A DNA stretch of 60,000 nucleotides from Nematostella vectensis (taxonomy: Eukaryota > Cnidaria > Anthozoa > Actiniaria > Edwardsiidae). Positions 1 to 12,200 of the stretch are shown here, piece after piece. Each line of letters starts with the position of its first letter. The first letter of the stretch is position 1. Below the pieces are notes generated by a model. The model had not been told where the DNA came from. It ran no database searches and saw nothing but the letters and a program-made list of their open reading frames with translations. The translations under genes and the position numbers were made by a program. Location: contig NC_064047.1 of the NCBI RefSeq assembly GCF_932526225.1, positions 7,875,501 through 7,935,500 on the forward strand, read 5' to 3'.

Positions 1-3000
1 ATTCTCGCCCTGAAGTGTCAGTATGAGTCGAATCAGAACAACACACACTGTGGGGGGCAGTTTGAGTGGGTGGACGGACAGCTAGTGCAGGCGCTAAAGA
101 CTGGGTCCTGGCTGCTGATTGACAACGTCAACTTCTGCAGGTAATACATAGGTTGTTGCTTACTGCGGTTTTCAATGTGCTGGAAAGTATCGCCGACGAT
201 TTCCAACAGTTTAACTGCCTTCTGGCTTTCGTAGTTCAAGATCCTTGGAGTTTTTTCGTTGGCCATCACTAAAATGTTTTCCAATCACGCGGAAAATTAA
301 GAAAATTAAGTAAATTAACAGTGACAAATAAGAAAAACGACCCGTGTGGCATAAAAGCTCCTCTTGGTGCTATGGCAGGTGCGGCGGAGTGGTCCCACAA
401 GTGGGGTGGGGTGGTGCGACGGTTGTTTCGAGCGATAGGTGGGGAAGAGGGTACCTGGGTTTGACATACAGTACCACTGAATATAAGCAGTTTAGGAAAT
501 ATGTAATATAAGATTTTATCAAGCAATCGAATTATATGTAACGCCTAATAGATATTTGGGGACATTGAAACCGTGCGTTCAAGAAAAAAAAAACATCCGC
601 CCATGTTTATTGCTTTTTATTTATGAGCCTCCTTCCCACACCCCACTATTGATTGCCCTTGGCACTTTTGAATGGTACCTTGATGCCAAGTGGTATCTCA
701 AATGCATCAGCATGCAATACTCATGTATGAACTTTGCACTATTTTGCAGCCCATCTGTGCTTGACCGCTTGAATGCCTTGCTTGAGCCAGGGGGGACTCT
801 GAGCATCAACGAGAGGGGGGTCATAGATGGGGAAGTCCCAGCGGTCACGCCCCACCCGGACTTTAGGTAAGTTTTTGGAAGTGTTGGATGATGCTGATGA
901 TACCATGATAATGATGAGCCCTGGAACTCTATATTATGGAATATTAAGTTTACCTAGTAAAAATGATAAGACTTACGGAAATGTTGTTGCACCTGTATTG
1001 TTGTGTTTTGTTGTTTGTTTTGTACTTGTGTGTGTTTTTTTGTGAGGGAGGGGGGGGGGGGTTAGGAAAAAACGGACATTGACATGATTGTTCCTTATTG
1101 CGGGCTTGTTTAGTTTGTTTAGAAGAGATTCATTTATCTCGCAGCTCTGTATTATCTGTTTTAGTATCGCTAAAATTTTACCCCCTGATGATAGAGTGGT
1201 TTTCAAAATCCCTTGAAACAAAATGTAATTATTAAAGTGTAATAGTCAATCCAGAACAAAAGAGAACAAAGACATTACAGTGTATTAATACTAAATGCAC
1301 TAAAGAGTATTTCAGGGGTTTTGGAAAACCATTCTAAGTACAACAGCACATCTTTTGCAGTTCGGCATAATTTAATTGTTTTTACAATAGATTGATCCTG
1401 ACAATGGATCCTAAGTTTGGTGAGATATCACGTGCCATGCGGAACCGAGGCGTGGAGATCTACGTATCTGGAGAGGTACGGTAGTGTATCAAACATACGC
1501 AATAAATTTGAACGAACGGTTTCAGAACAAAATAATTGCAATAATAAAACTGCTATCAAACATCGCTAATGATTTATGGGATCACAGGTAGCCCAGTGTG
1601 TTAGCGCGTCAGCGTATGGGGCCTCTCACCACAGGTGGCCCAGTGTGTTAGCGCGTCAGCGTATGGGGCCTCTCACCACAGCTGGCCCAGTGTGTTAGCG
1701 CGTCAGTGTATGGGGCCTCTCACCACAGGTGTCCCAGTCTGTTAGCACGTCAGCGTATAGGCCTCTCACCACAGCTGGCCCAGTTTGTTAGCGTGTCAGT
1801 GTATGGGGCCTCTCAACACAGGTGGCCCAGTCTGTTAGCGCGTCAGCGTATGGGGCCTCTCACCACAGCTGGCCCAGTTTGTTAGCGCGTCAGTGTATGG
1901 GGCCTCTCATCACAGGTGGCCCAGTGTGTTAGCGCGTCGGCGTATAGGACCCTTTCACCTTTGCTGATATATGTTCATGTATTCGCGTTGCATATATATA
2001 TTTTACACATAAATCACGGCACGATCATGCTCAGAGAAGTTCTACTCTGAACGCATCATAACACGTCATAACATGTTTGTTTTGTCGTCAGGATGAAGAA
2101 CAGGGTTATGATAATCATGACCGGCACGCCATGATGTCTGGAGTCGGCCTGTTAGACCCCGCCACGCGACAGCACTTGCTAGATCTGCACAGAGCGTATC
2201 AAGAAAAACTCGGAGGTAATACTTTTGCTTGGAGTCTCACTATGATACAAGCACAAACGCAAGCGTAAGTTAGACTCAGTCAAACACAAGCGTAAGTGAA
2301 AATCACGCAGTTGCGTTGTCCTACGCTTGCTCTTTCGTTCCAGTGAGAACAAAAAAATAACGTGCGTTAAGCTTGCGTACAAATGAGAAGCAGCCTTTAT
2401 GGCGCGCTACCGCGGCCCCCAAGTCAAAGCTTCACAAATTTGCCAATATGCGATTTTCAGTAATGCCTAGTGCACACTAGCGACATAACGACATGGGCGG
2501 GCGCACTCTTATCTTAAACATAACGACATGGACATAACGACATAAGAGAAAAAATATGTTTTTTTTCTTTTATGTCATTATGTCCATGTCGTTATGTCGG
2601 GCTAAACATAGTGCGCGCGCCCGTGTCGTTATGTTGTTATGTTGCTAGTGTGCACTAGGCATTAGAAATCACGTGACTTTTTAGGTGGTGAACCCGCGCG
2701 CGCCTCGGCATTTAGCGGTAACATTTATTTGTCAGAAAGGGCTTGTTTTCTTTGAAAGATTTCATTTTTTCATTGCTCTCTGGAATGACGGGTACAGCGG
2801 GTCTGTGTTTATTTGGCTTGAATTTGCCACGTGATTGCTTTGATTGAAAGCTTGATGATAACAAGCTTCAAATTAAAGAGCCATGGTCAGTCACATCTTG
2901 GTTATTGTTTTCATTCATTATTAGAGGACAAGTGATGCGATCAAATTTCGAAATTTACTTTAAAATGAAGTTTTTTTACTTCTTTTAACGAATTCAATAT

Positions 3001-3245
3001 AAAATATCGCAGTAGCTTCTAAAATCAGTCAAAATAAATGGATGAATTCTCATTTTGCAAGTGTGACAAAATTGCGGCTTATTATTTTTATTTTATTTTT
3101 GTGCCCAGGCTCTTTACTTGATCTTCTCCACGCGTCCTCCATGATAAGTGACCTGACTCAGAGGGGTTTGGACATGCGCAGTGCAATGAAAACGGCCGTC
3201 ACTCAGGTCTACGTCAGAAGTCAGCCCAGTGACCGCGAGAGACTG
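1..3245 (+). CDS. MDN1: MDN1 exons: end of last AAA+ module (AAA6)
   Basis: Five exons (1-140, 750-866, 1391-1475, 2092-2215, 3109-3245) read continuously. The first is cut by the window edge and opens in frame 1. Residues 37-45 are WLLIDNVNF, a Walker B strand in which the usual catalytic glutamate is replaced by Asn. Next come VLDRLNALLEPGG, then LTMDPKFGEISRAMRNRG, which holds the sensor and arginine-finger region typical of midasin's last AAA repeats. The 2092 and 3109 exons encode the helical lid (QHLLDLHRAYQEKL; SLLDLLHASSMISDL). Walker A of this module must lie upstream of the window. Assignment to AAA6 rests on the fact that only linker follows. Confidence 0.93.
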
Positions 3246-6200
3246 GTAAGTGCAAACACATCAATGGGATCAAAACAATAAGATAAAAAATAGTATTGAA
3301 CGATACGATACAAAAAGTATTTAAGCGGAGCGAAGCGCCGTGTGAGCGGGGACCCATACCTAACAAATATGGTAACAAATATTGGTAACCCATCGACTCG
3401 AGTTTTCGTGACGTGATGTCCGTCTGTCCGTCCCTTAAAAGCATCGTATGACAACCAAACTTGGCAGGTGTCATGTATGAGTCAAGGGAAGTGCAAAACT
3501 GAGGTCACGTGATTGGTGACGTCATCGATGACGTCACTAAAAATATACTGACGTCATCAAAATAAAAATATTTATATTTCACGAAGGAAACATCATATGG
3601 CAACCAAACTAGGTAAATGTCATGTAGAAGTCAAGGGGGATGCAACAATATGGCCACGTGTTGTGTGACGTCATCGATGATGTCACTTAAAGCAAAAATC
3701 GTGATTAATGAAAGAAACAAACTTGGTAGGTGTCATGTTGGTGTTAAGGGGGTGCTCCAATATGGTCACGTAATTGTGACGTCATCAATGACGTCCTTAA
3801 AAGCAAAATATGCTGACGTCATCAAAATAAAAACATTCATATCTCGTGAAAGAAACATTGTATAACAACCAAACTTGGTATGTGTCGTGTATGTGTCAAA
3901 ATAGGTGCCAAGATATGATCACGTGATGCGTGACGTCATCGATGACGTCACTTTAGGAAAAAACGTGATTAAAAGCAAAATCATTCATATCTCTTGAAAG
4001 AAACATTGTTACACAACCAAACTTTGCAGGTGTCATGTTTGTTTCAAGGGGAGTGCAAAAATATGGTCACGTGATTTGTGACGTCATCGCGGATGTCACT
4101 AAAAGCAAAACTACTCCGATTTCATTAAGAGCAAAAATATCCATATCTCATGAACAAAACAGAACAAAACATCATATAACAACCAATCTTGGTATGTGTT
4201 ATTAAGCGAAAATAAGCAAAGATAATAAGCAAAGCGAAAAAGCACATTTTCATGTACTCTTAGCATCTTGATGTGTTCTTCCTTGATACATTGTTCAGTA
4301 TCCCGAATATACTTTATGCACATCAGAAAACTAGGAGAAAGCATATGCCTTCACAGGTTGGCTCACAGAGCCTTTCCCTTATTATTATTTACTAATGCAG
4401 ATAGCGGAGGAGCTTTGCGATCGCCACCACTCACTTACCTGTCAATCAAATGCTGAAGTCATCACCAAGTCTTATCCGGGTCCTTCAATCCACGACTTTG
4501 TCACCAACACCTCCCTCGCGACCATCATGCAACACTGCGCTCCTCTGCTTCAGTTGCTATGCCAGCGCGAGTCACCAAAGCAACGTGATCATGCTGTTAC
4601 CTTGGTTACAGAGAGAGCCACTTTCCGTGATTGGCAGTTGAGACGTGACTTGTTGTGTCACGTGTTGATGGAATTGCCTGACGCTAGTGATGTTGGTCAC
4701 GTGATGTCTGCCATGGCGTCTACATTGGAGACTGTTTTCACCAGCATCGCGATGCAACGGCTCCAGGGGATAACGCATCAGCTAGGACAGATGTCAAACT
4801 GTAAGTAATGCTGCGTTTACACTAGCGCTAATAACAATTCCAGAAGTTGCACTCGAGAGCCCATGTGTCATATTTCGCAGTGGCTCGCGAGAAACATAAA
4901 AATGGCAAAATCCAGGTCTTTAAAAGCCATGTGAATGTTCACTGGAACATAATGCTTGCACATTCCAAACCCAAGTTTTGTTTTATGAATGCTTACTTTA
5001 TTATTCATTTTATACCAATGAAGCAATACGGCCCAGCGGGTTAGGAAACATGGGTTTTCCGAGTAGGTATACTCTGAACATGTTTAAAATTCTTCGTGAC
5101 CAAGAATAAGTGTCGCATTAATTGCTGTCAAATCTCAGCCAAGTTGTCCTTAATGAAAACAACAACTCCCAGGTTTTAAACATTACCATCATTATTATTG
5201 TTATAGGGCTCGACTTACCCGATTGTCATTATAGTTTTAATTGTTATTCATCATTATCATGATCAGCAACATTGGCATCAACAAATTTATTATCATTGTA
5301 TCACTTTCACTGTTACCATTATTGTCATTCCGCCTAAGAATTCAACAGTAGGGACCTTAAGCAAGGACGACGGCGACGGCTAGGACAACGCGATCGAAAA
5401 AGATGTTTTCGCGCGTAGTGATCAATAATAATTTAATTGCAATGGAATAAGCAAAACATTATAGTCAGAGAGAGATAAAAATAAACTAAAAACATTATTT
5501 CTACAGCGCCGAACGTAATTATTGGAGTTTACAGTGCAAACGTCAGCGTCCTCAATTGACCGTGAAACTTGGAGTTTTCACGTCGTGGTTTTACGGAAAA
5601 CGGCTGAAATGTATCAGACAGAACGCATTCCCACGTGCTGCTATTGAATTCTGAATCAAATTCTGTTGTTTTCTGCCGTCGGCGTCCGCGTTGCCGTTGT
5701 CGTTGCTTAAGGTCCCTAATGTATGTAATTACAGACCCTGACCTGGCCAACCACCCGTACGACTTGCGACTCAATGGTCACTTAACCCCTCGACTGTTGA
5801 TGAGCTGCCAAGGAAGACGAGACGAGATCAAAGAACTGATACAGAAGATGGAGAGTGTGACCAATAGGTTTGTTACATTTCATTTCAGAATTATAGAGAC
5901 CAGTTAAACCGGTTAAACACAACAACAGTAAAACCTTAAACACGGAATCGAGTGTGGAATGGAATATTCAGTCTTCTGAGGAGTCGCAAACGAAAAGTTT
6001 GCCACGAAAAGGTTTTAAGACTTATGCCTATTTAGATGTTTCTCCCATGATTGGTTGGAACAAACATTCTACATAGTTATATTTTAGTTGTTTTTTAATT
6101 TTTCACTGGCTGCGCTGTAACAATAGCGCAAAGTAGCTAGCGATAACAAAGCTGGTAACTTTTAATGTAGCGTCAGCTGTCAATTAAATGCAGTCGAGTG

Positions 6201-9200
6201 TAAAGCATATTTACCCCCGACTTTTTTGACATGATCGCGTGTTTTAAATGTACCTAAATAGACATGACGGAAAAACCTGGAAAACGTGCAATTCCAGATA
6301 GAGAGAGAAGACACAATTTCTTCATTGGCTATAGGACTGATTTTTAAAACACAAATAACGTGAGGCTTAAGGGCAAATAACCAGATTTTGGCTTTTTAAG
6401 ATAATTTTTCTTTGATCATCATTGCCCTGTGTATCAGCTCAGGGACGAAAAGCTCAAATTTCAATGACACTTTACAAAAAGTCGCATCAATTTAAAAAAA
6501 AGTCGCACTTGATATTTTGTTGGCTATAAGTTTCTAAGAACTCAGGGAAATGCTCCGCCTTATTCGATGTGAAATGGGCTTATTTGAAGCGTCATGTCAT
6601 GTTTTTCCGTCATGTCACCTAAATATGTAAGCAAAAGATGAAAGACTTTTTATCATTTTTAGTGATACTCTACGCCAAACCCCGTCCCCCTCCAAACTAA
6701 AATCCTTCCAATAATCCTCCCTTTCCCAGGACCACTCCGCCGCCTCTACATTGCCTTCTATCGCTTTTATCATGTGTAAAAATGTTGTGCAACTTGAATG
6801 AGAACCACACTTGTTTTTATTGGAAGGCTTCAGTTGCTAGCGGAAAGAGCACGACACTCACAACAAATGAGCGCGATAATAAGCAACACGTCAATCAAAG
6901 TACAGAGCAAGGGCCTTCTCAAATATTCCATGGACTTCCATTCTGGTTAGTTAACAAATGAACATTGTATGTTGTGTAATCTTTCCCCTGATCAGATATA
7001 ATGCACGATGCAATATATATCCAGTCATAAAAGAGATAATAAGCAAAGGAGACATTAGAACAGTAAATTACATGTAGCCAAAGGAGTAATATTGTAGAGA
7101 CAGTCTATGCAATATCATGTTCAGTTTACTACAATTCCCGCCGGGAGAAAGGAGCTATCGTAAAATCTAGGTTATCGTCCAATCCAGGTTCCAAAAAATG
7201 ACTCGGAGAAAGTCTCTTGTGTCTCGACCAGTCCTTCCCGAGTAATTCAGCAAACACACAAAAAAAACATCCTAAAGGTTTATTAAAGAAGGGGACGCTG
7301 TTTGTTCGTGGCTTTATTGTATTTATTTTTACAATGATAAATAATTTGATAATTTGCCTGATATTTTTTCGTAGGGCTGTTGTCCAGCGAAGCCCTCTCA
7401 CATCCTGTGGTAGCTCATCTTTACCCCTTCTTCCTCACGCTGACGAGATTTATTGAGCGCATGATTCTACTGGATATGCCGCTGAGCGAGCAGCAGGCAT
7501 CAGAGGTAAGGAAAAAACTGTTGTTCAAACGGTTTACTTCTATGTCTGATCTGTAGCGTTATTTTTCTCGTAACTTGCACATCCTGTGTTTGATTAATGA
7601 AGGGGCTTACATAGAAACGCGAGTCCTTGTTCAGGCCTAGAGCCTATATTAGCGTTTTAATGTTTTAAGTATTTGTGTGTTGTGTGAGGAGTTGTTTCTG
7701 ATCGAGTTCGTGTTTGAGTATGTGCTCGTGTATTTTTAGGGGTAGGGTTAGTATGTCGATGATGATTTTGTATGTCTTGGAGTGAGTGTACGATGTGTGT
7801 GTGATGCATGTTTCATTTCATGGTGAATTTTTATACGACTTTGATCAAATGTACTAGCTTTTACTTTTTTTTTCATATATGTCCTTATTTGACCAGGGCC
7901 TTCCAGTTCACGGCCTTTTTTTCCGAAGGCTGACGGCGATTTATGTTATCCACACCAACCACATCCTTTGTGAGTTCTTTTCTAATTATTGTATCGTTAT
8001 CATAGGTTTCGGTCGCGCTCACTTGGAGTGACCGATTCCTGGAAGTATGTTCTGCTCCCAGCCCTCAGTTCTCGCTGTCATCCCTGTCCCTTCACTGGCA
8101 ATGGTTCGTGGAAAAGACTCTTGCTGTTGTACCACATATTCTTGGACAAGCGACCGACAGGTACGAGACGGGCCTTTTTTGTTCAGAATCCGGGTATTCA
8201 GGTGTAAAGGAACTCATGTGGAAAGAAGAGATGTACTTGTAGTAACGGGCATTGTTTTCCTAGAATGGTATCTAGTGCTTGTAAGTGGCAAGTTTATTGT
8301 CTCGCCAGATATTTTTTTCTCAACCTCCATATTTCTTAGAATAATGCAATGGAATAAGTGATTAAGGGACTGTATAAGTGAATAAGGACTGTTTGAGGAC
8401 CACCAGCTAAGGTGGACATCTAGGTGTAAACACACTTGACATTCGGAATAAGCGCCACCCCCCCCCCCCCCCACCCACCCCCCCAAATAAGCGAGAGTGC
8501 TCCAATGAGTGCCCCCCTTCTCAAAGACCCGAAAAATTTAATAAGTGCCCGGGCGCTTATTCGAATCATTTTGGTATTCAAGGTCCAAACAAAAAGCTTG
8601 AAGCTCCACTTATATTTATTTTGTTGTCAGTTCTCTGCCAAGTGAGCTTGTCACCCTCATCAAGGAACTCAGCGCTCATCTGGGCTCCGACAACAGACTG
8701 GCGAAGATGCACTTGCGATTACTCTATTCTCACGGGCACCCTGTGCCTTATCAGACGCAAGACGTGCACGACCAGTGGGTGAGTCATAGTGGTCATAGTG
8801 GTCATAGTGGTCATAGTGTCATAACGAACATAGCGCCATGACGGTTATACGACTGGATGGTCATAGCGTCATAGTAGTCATGCGACATAATGGTTAAAGG
8901 GACATAATGATCACACGACATTACGGTCATAGTGTCATAATGTCATACGAAATAACGATCAAAGGATCATACGACTTAATGGTCACAGGGTCATAATGTC
9001 ATACGACATAATGATCAAAGGGTTATGCGACAGAATAGCCATAGGGTCATATTATCATATAACATACTGGTCATTTTGTCATGCCATACGACATAGTGAT
9101 CATAGTGTCATAATGGTCATATGACATAACGGTCACAGTGTCATAATGTCATACGACATGGTCGTAGGGCCACACGACGGTCATAGCGTCATTATGGTCA

Positions 9201-12200
9201 TATTCATTTTAGGACGTATAGTGTTGTAACTGTTGAAAGACATCACGATCATAGTTTTAGTTTTTACAATCATAATAATTAACGGCCATAGTGTCATGAT
9301 GATAATAAAACATGACGGTTATAAAAGGGGCTTTTAAATACCAAGACGTCAACGGCTAGGACGGCGTGACCGGCAATTGCCGTTCTCAACCACATCGTAT
9401 AAAAAGTCCCTAACGCGGTACTAGGCTAGACAACAGCTGGTGACGGAATAACTAGTGACATAACGACCATAAGGTCCCAAAGTGAGTGCTATCATTTCTT
9501 AACCTATAGCAACACCTGTCAAGTTTGTCCAAGCTGCTCGAAATAAGCATTGGTCCCGAGATGACAGACTACAGCAAGAGACGACTAAACGCCCAATTGA
9601 AGTTTCTGGCATCTGATGGCATCGCAGCGAGAGGTTTGCTTTTGGCGGCGATGATCGCGGTGCTGAACGCAAAACACGCCACCGGTCAATATGGTATGTT
9701 ATTAAAGTCGCTACGTCACGAATGTTTTGTGGGCCACTGTTTATTCAACAATTCGTAATAAGTGAAAAAACTGAGGTTAGCCTGAATAATGTTAAATAAA
9801 TACAGGGTAGGTCATCCGCTTGACATACCGTAATTGCTCCAATAAGCACTGCGGCAACACATTTAGGTGAGGCGCTTATTTCCTTCCAACGTCTACAGAG
9901 TGTATTAAGTGTAACACGTTTAGGTGAGGCGCGTATTTGAGGGAGGCACTTATTCAAGCAATTACGGTATTAAAAGATTACTCAACAGTTAGAAAAGGGA
10001 CAGTGCTAGCCCTCAGAATCCTACATGAATATGCGATTTACTTAGTCCTCCTGCTGGATATTGAAAGATTCCCAACAAACGCGAAAAATGAGTTTAACTT
10101 TTTTCAACAAAGACTCCCAACAAAAGTTGAAAATTAGTTTCCTTTTTTAAAAGATCAAAATTGTGTTTCATGTATAATAGTTCATGATAATTATATTTTT
10201 TAACATTATGATTTCTGCATAGAACATGCACACTATGAATATTGCTTTATGCAATAAAATATAGGACGATTAAAAAAAATAAAAACAATGTTTCCTGTCA
10301 TTGAGTATGGAAACTAAGGGGAGACCAAAAAGAATGGAAGAAACAGCCCGGAAAGTACTTGATAAAACAATATATAGCCATCACTGTTGGAAAATCTAAG
10401 ATCAAAGCTATGTTATTGGCCAACTTGTGGATTGAATGCAACATTTAAAAAGCTCTGGTTCCCTGCACTGGGTACTCTCTCATGTTGACTATTGGCCATT
10501 TTGACATTTTTTTGGTCATTAATTTACCAAAGCATGCAATCAAACAATAGTATAATTTCCCAAGTTAATATAAGAAATTGCACACGCTGATTGGTCAAGA
10601 TTTTTAACCTAACATTCCCAAGTGGATATAAGAAATTGCACACGCTGATTGGTCAAGATATTTAACCTAACATTAAAAGTGCATGTACGATTGAGATGTA
10701 GAAAAATCCCCAAAAATAAATCAGAACTGTTTTTTGTCAGTGAAATTTTAGGATTCGCTTGGGTAATAATACTAAAACAATTATTCGCTTCAAGCGCAGT
10801 GAATATTGCATGATAATCCCCTCGACTTCGTCTTGGGATTATTCTTCGAGGGTATTATGAAATGCAATATTCACACTTCAGTGAATAAGCGTTAAATACC
10901 ATTGATGGAAATATCCAGAATTCTTCCCAAAATTTGAAAGCAGTATATTTTTATAGAAAATATTGCCCTGCTAGGAAGTTCTAGACGTTATCTTATGGAT
11001 ATTAGACCAGGGTTTTTGCAACCAGGCCCCCTTGAGTCGACCGCTCCCAGCACTTCTCTTTCTATTAGAAACTCCTAGTTTCAACATAAAAAGTTTCAGA
11101 CAAGTAGTTTTTCACAAATGAATTGTATTTGTTATTCAACTTTCAGGTTCAGCTCAGGATCTCATCGAAAGAATCAATACTTTACTTTCAACCCAAGGCC
11201 TGTTAACCAATCAGAGCGCTGATCCCATGGCAGACGTCAATCATTCTATTGTCATGGCGTCGCATGACCAAGAAAATGAGTGTGGTGAAGAGGTGTTAAG
11301 AGACAAAGAGCTCAGTTGCAGTCTGATATCGCTGTATCCCCTCTTCTATTCTATTTGCCCTGGACAGGAATTCGCTGTTCTAGAACAGCTGACTCAAATG
11401 CTGATGGAGTATAAACATCAAAGGTAGAAGTCTCTAGCTTATAGTGCGGAATATGTTAGCTTTTTTTTCCTTTTTTTTTTTCTTTGTTTATGCTTTACAT
11501 CATACTGTTTAAAAAAGGCCTTATTGTCTCGACTGTCTCTACATCTTCAACTTAGGTGACCTTCTATTTTCCATGAAGTGCGAAAGTTACGCACAAGACC
11601 TTAAATTCTTTTATCAGAAAAACTGGACTGGTTAACTTTTTCTTTCGCCTATGAACGCAAGTATGTCATTAACAGTTGGGACAATAGAAAACTTCAAACA
11701 AACTTTTTTTATTATAAGTATTTTTTAAGTAAAGCGCGCCAACGCGCGAAATTTCCATTTCCATTGGCAGAGGGTCGCTTTGTAGTTGTTGTGCGTCTCA
11801 CCACTGGGTTCCGGGTTTAATTACTTGTTGCGACGGTCCCGTTCTCGCCTTTGCTCCGATTTTTGTTCCGGTTCTCTGGGTTCTCTTTCTTTCTTCCCTC
11901 CACAAAAAGCACCAATCTTGTTTTTCCTTGTGAGACATGAGCGGTTTGGGGGCAGGAGGCGCCTTCTATATCTTCAAATCGTCCACGTTGTATCTGCTCT
12001 CTCATAATTCAGCATTCCAACTACAACATTCCAAATTTGTAATAATGTTGCATAACGAAGAAAGAAGACGTAGCAGCAAACCTTTTTGGTCATCATTTTT
12101 ACGGTTGCTTGTTATCTGTACCCGTACCTCTGGCAAATGGTTTAGTTTCGTTTTCCAAGGCTTCCGTGTGGATTAAGCTTTGGACTCTGTTTAGAACGGG

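Noticed and set aside
7897-7971. Possible exon GLPVHGLFFRRLTAIYVIHTNHIL with AG and GTGAGT edges
   Set aside because: Its inclusion breaks the phase into the 8006 exon and creates a stop. Skipping it gives a seamless match of ASE to VSVALTWSDRF.
8458-8483. Homopolymer C and G tracts (also about 1044, 23217, 30938, 39663, 48103, 56990)
   Set aside because: Likely slippage-prone tracts, some at MITE ends. Lengths may be assembly errors, and there is no further signal.
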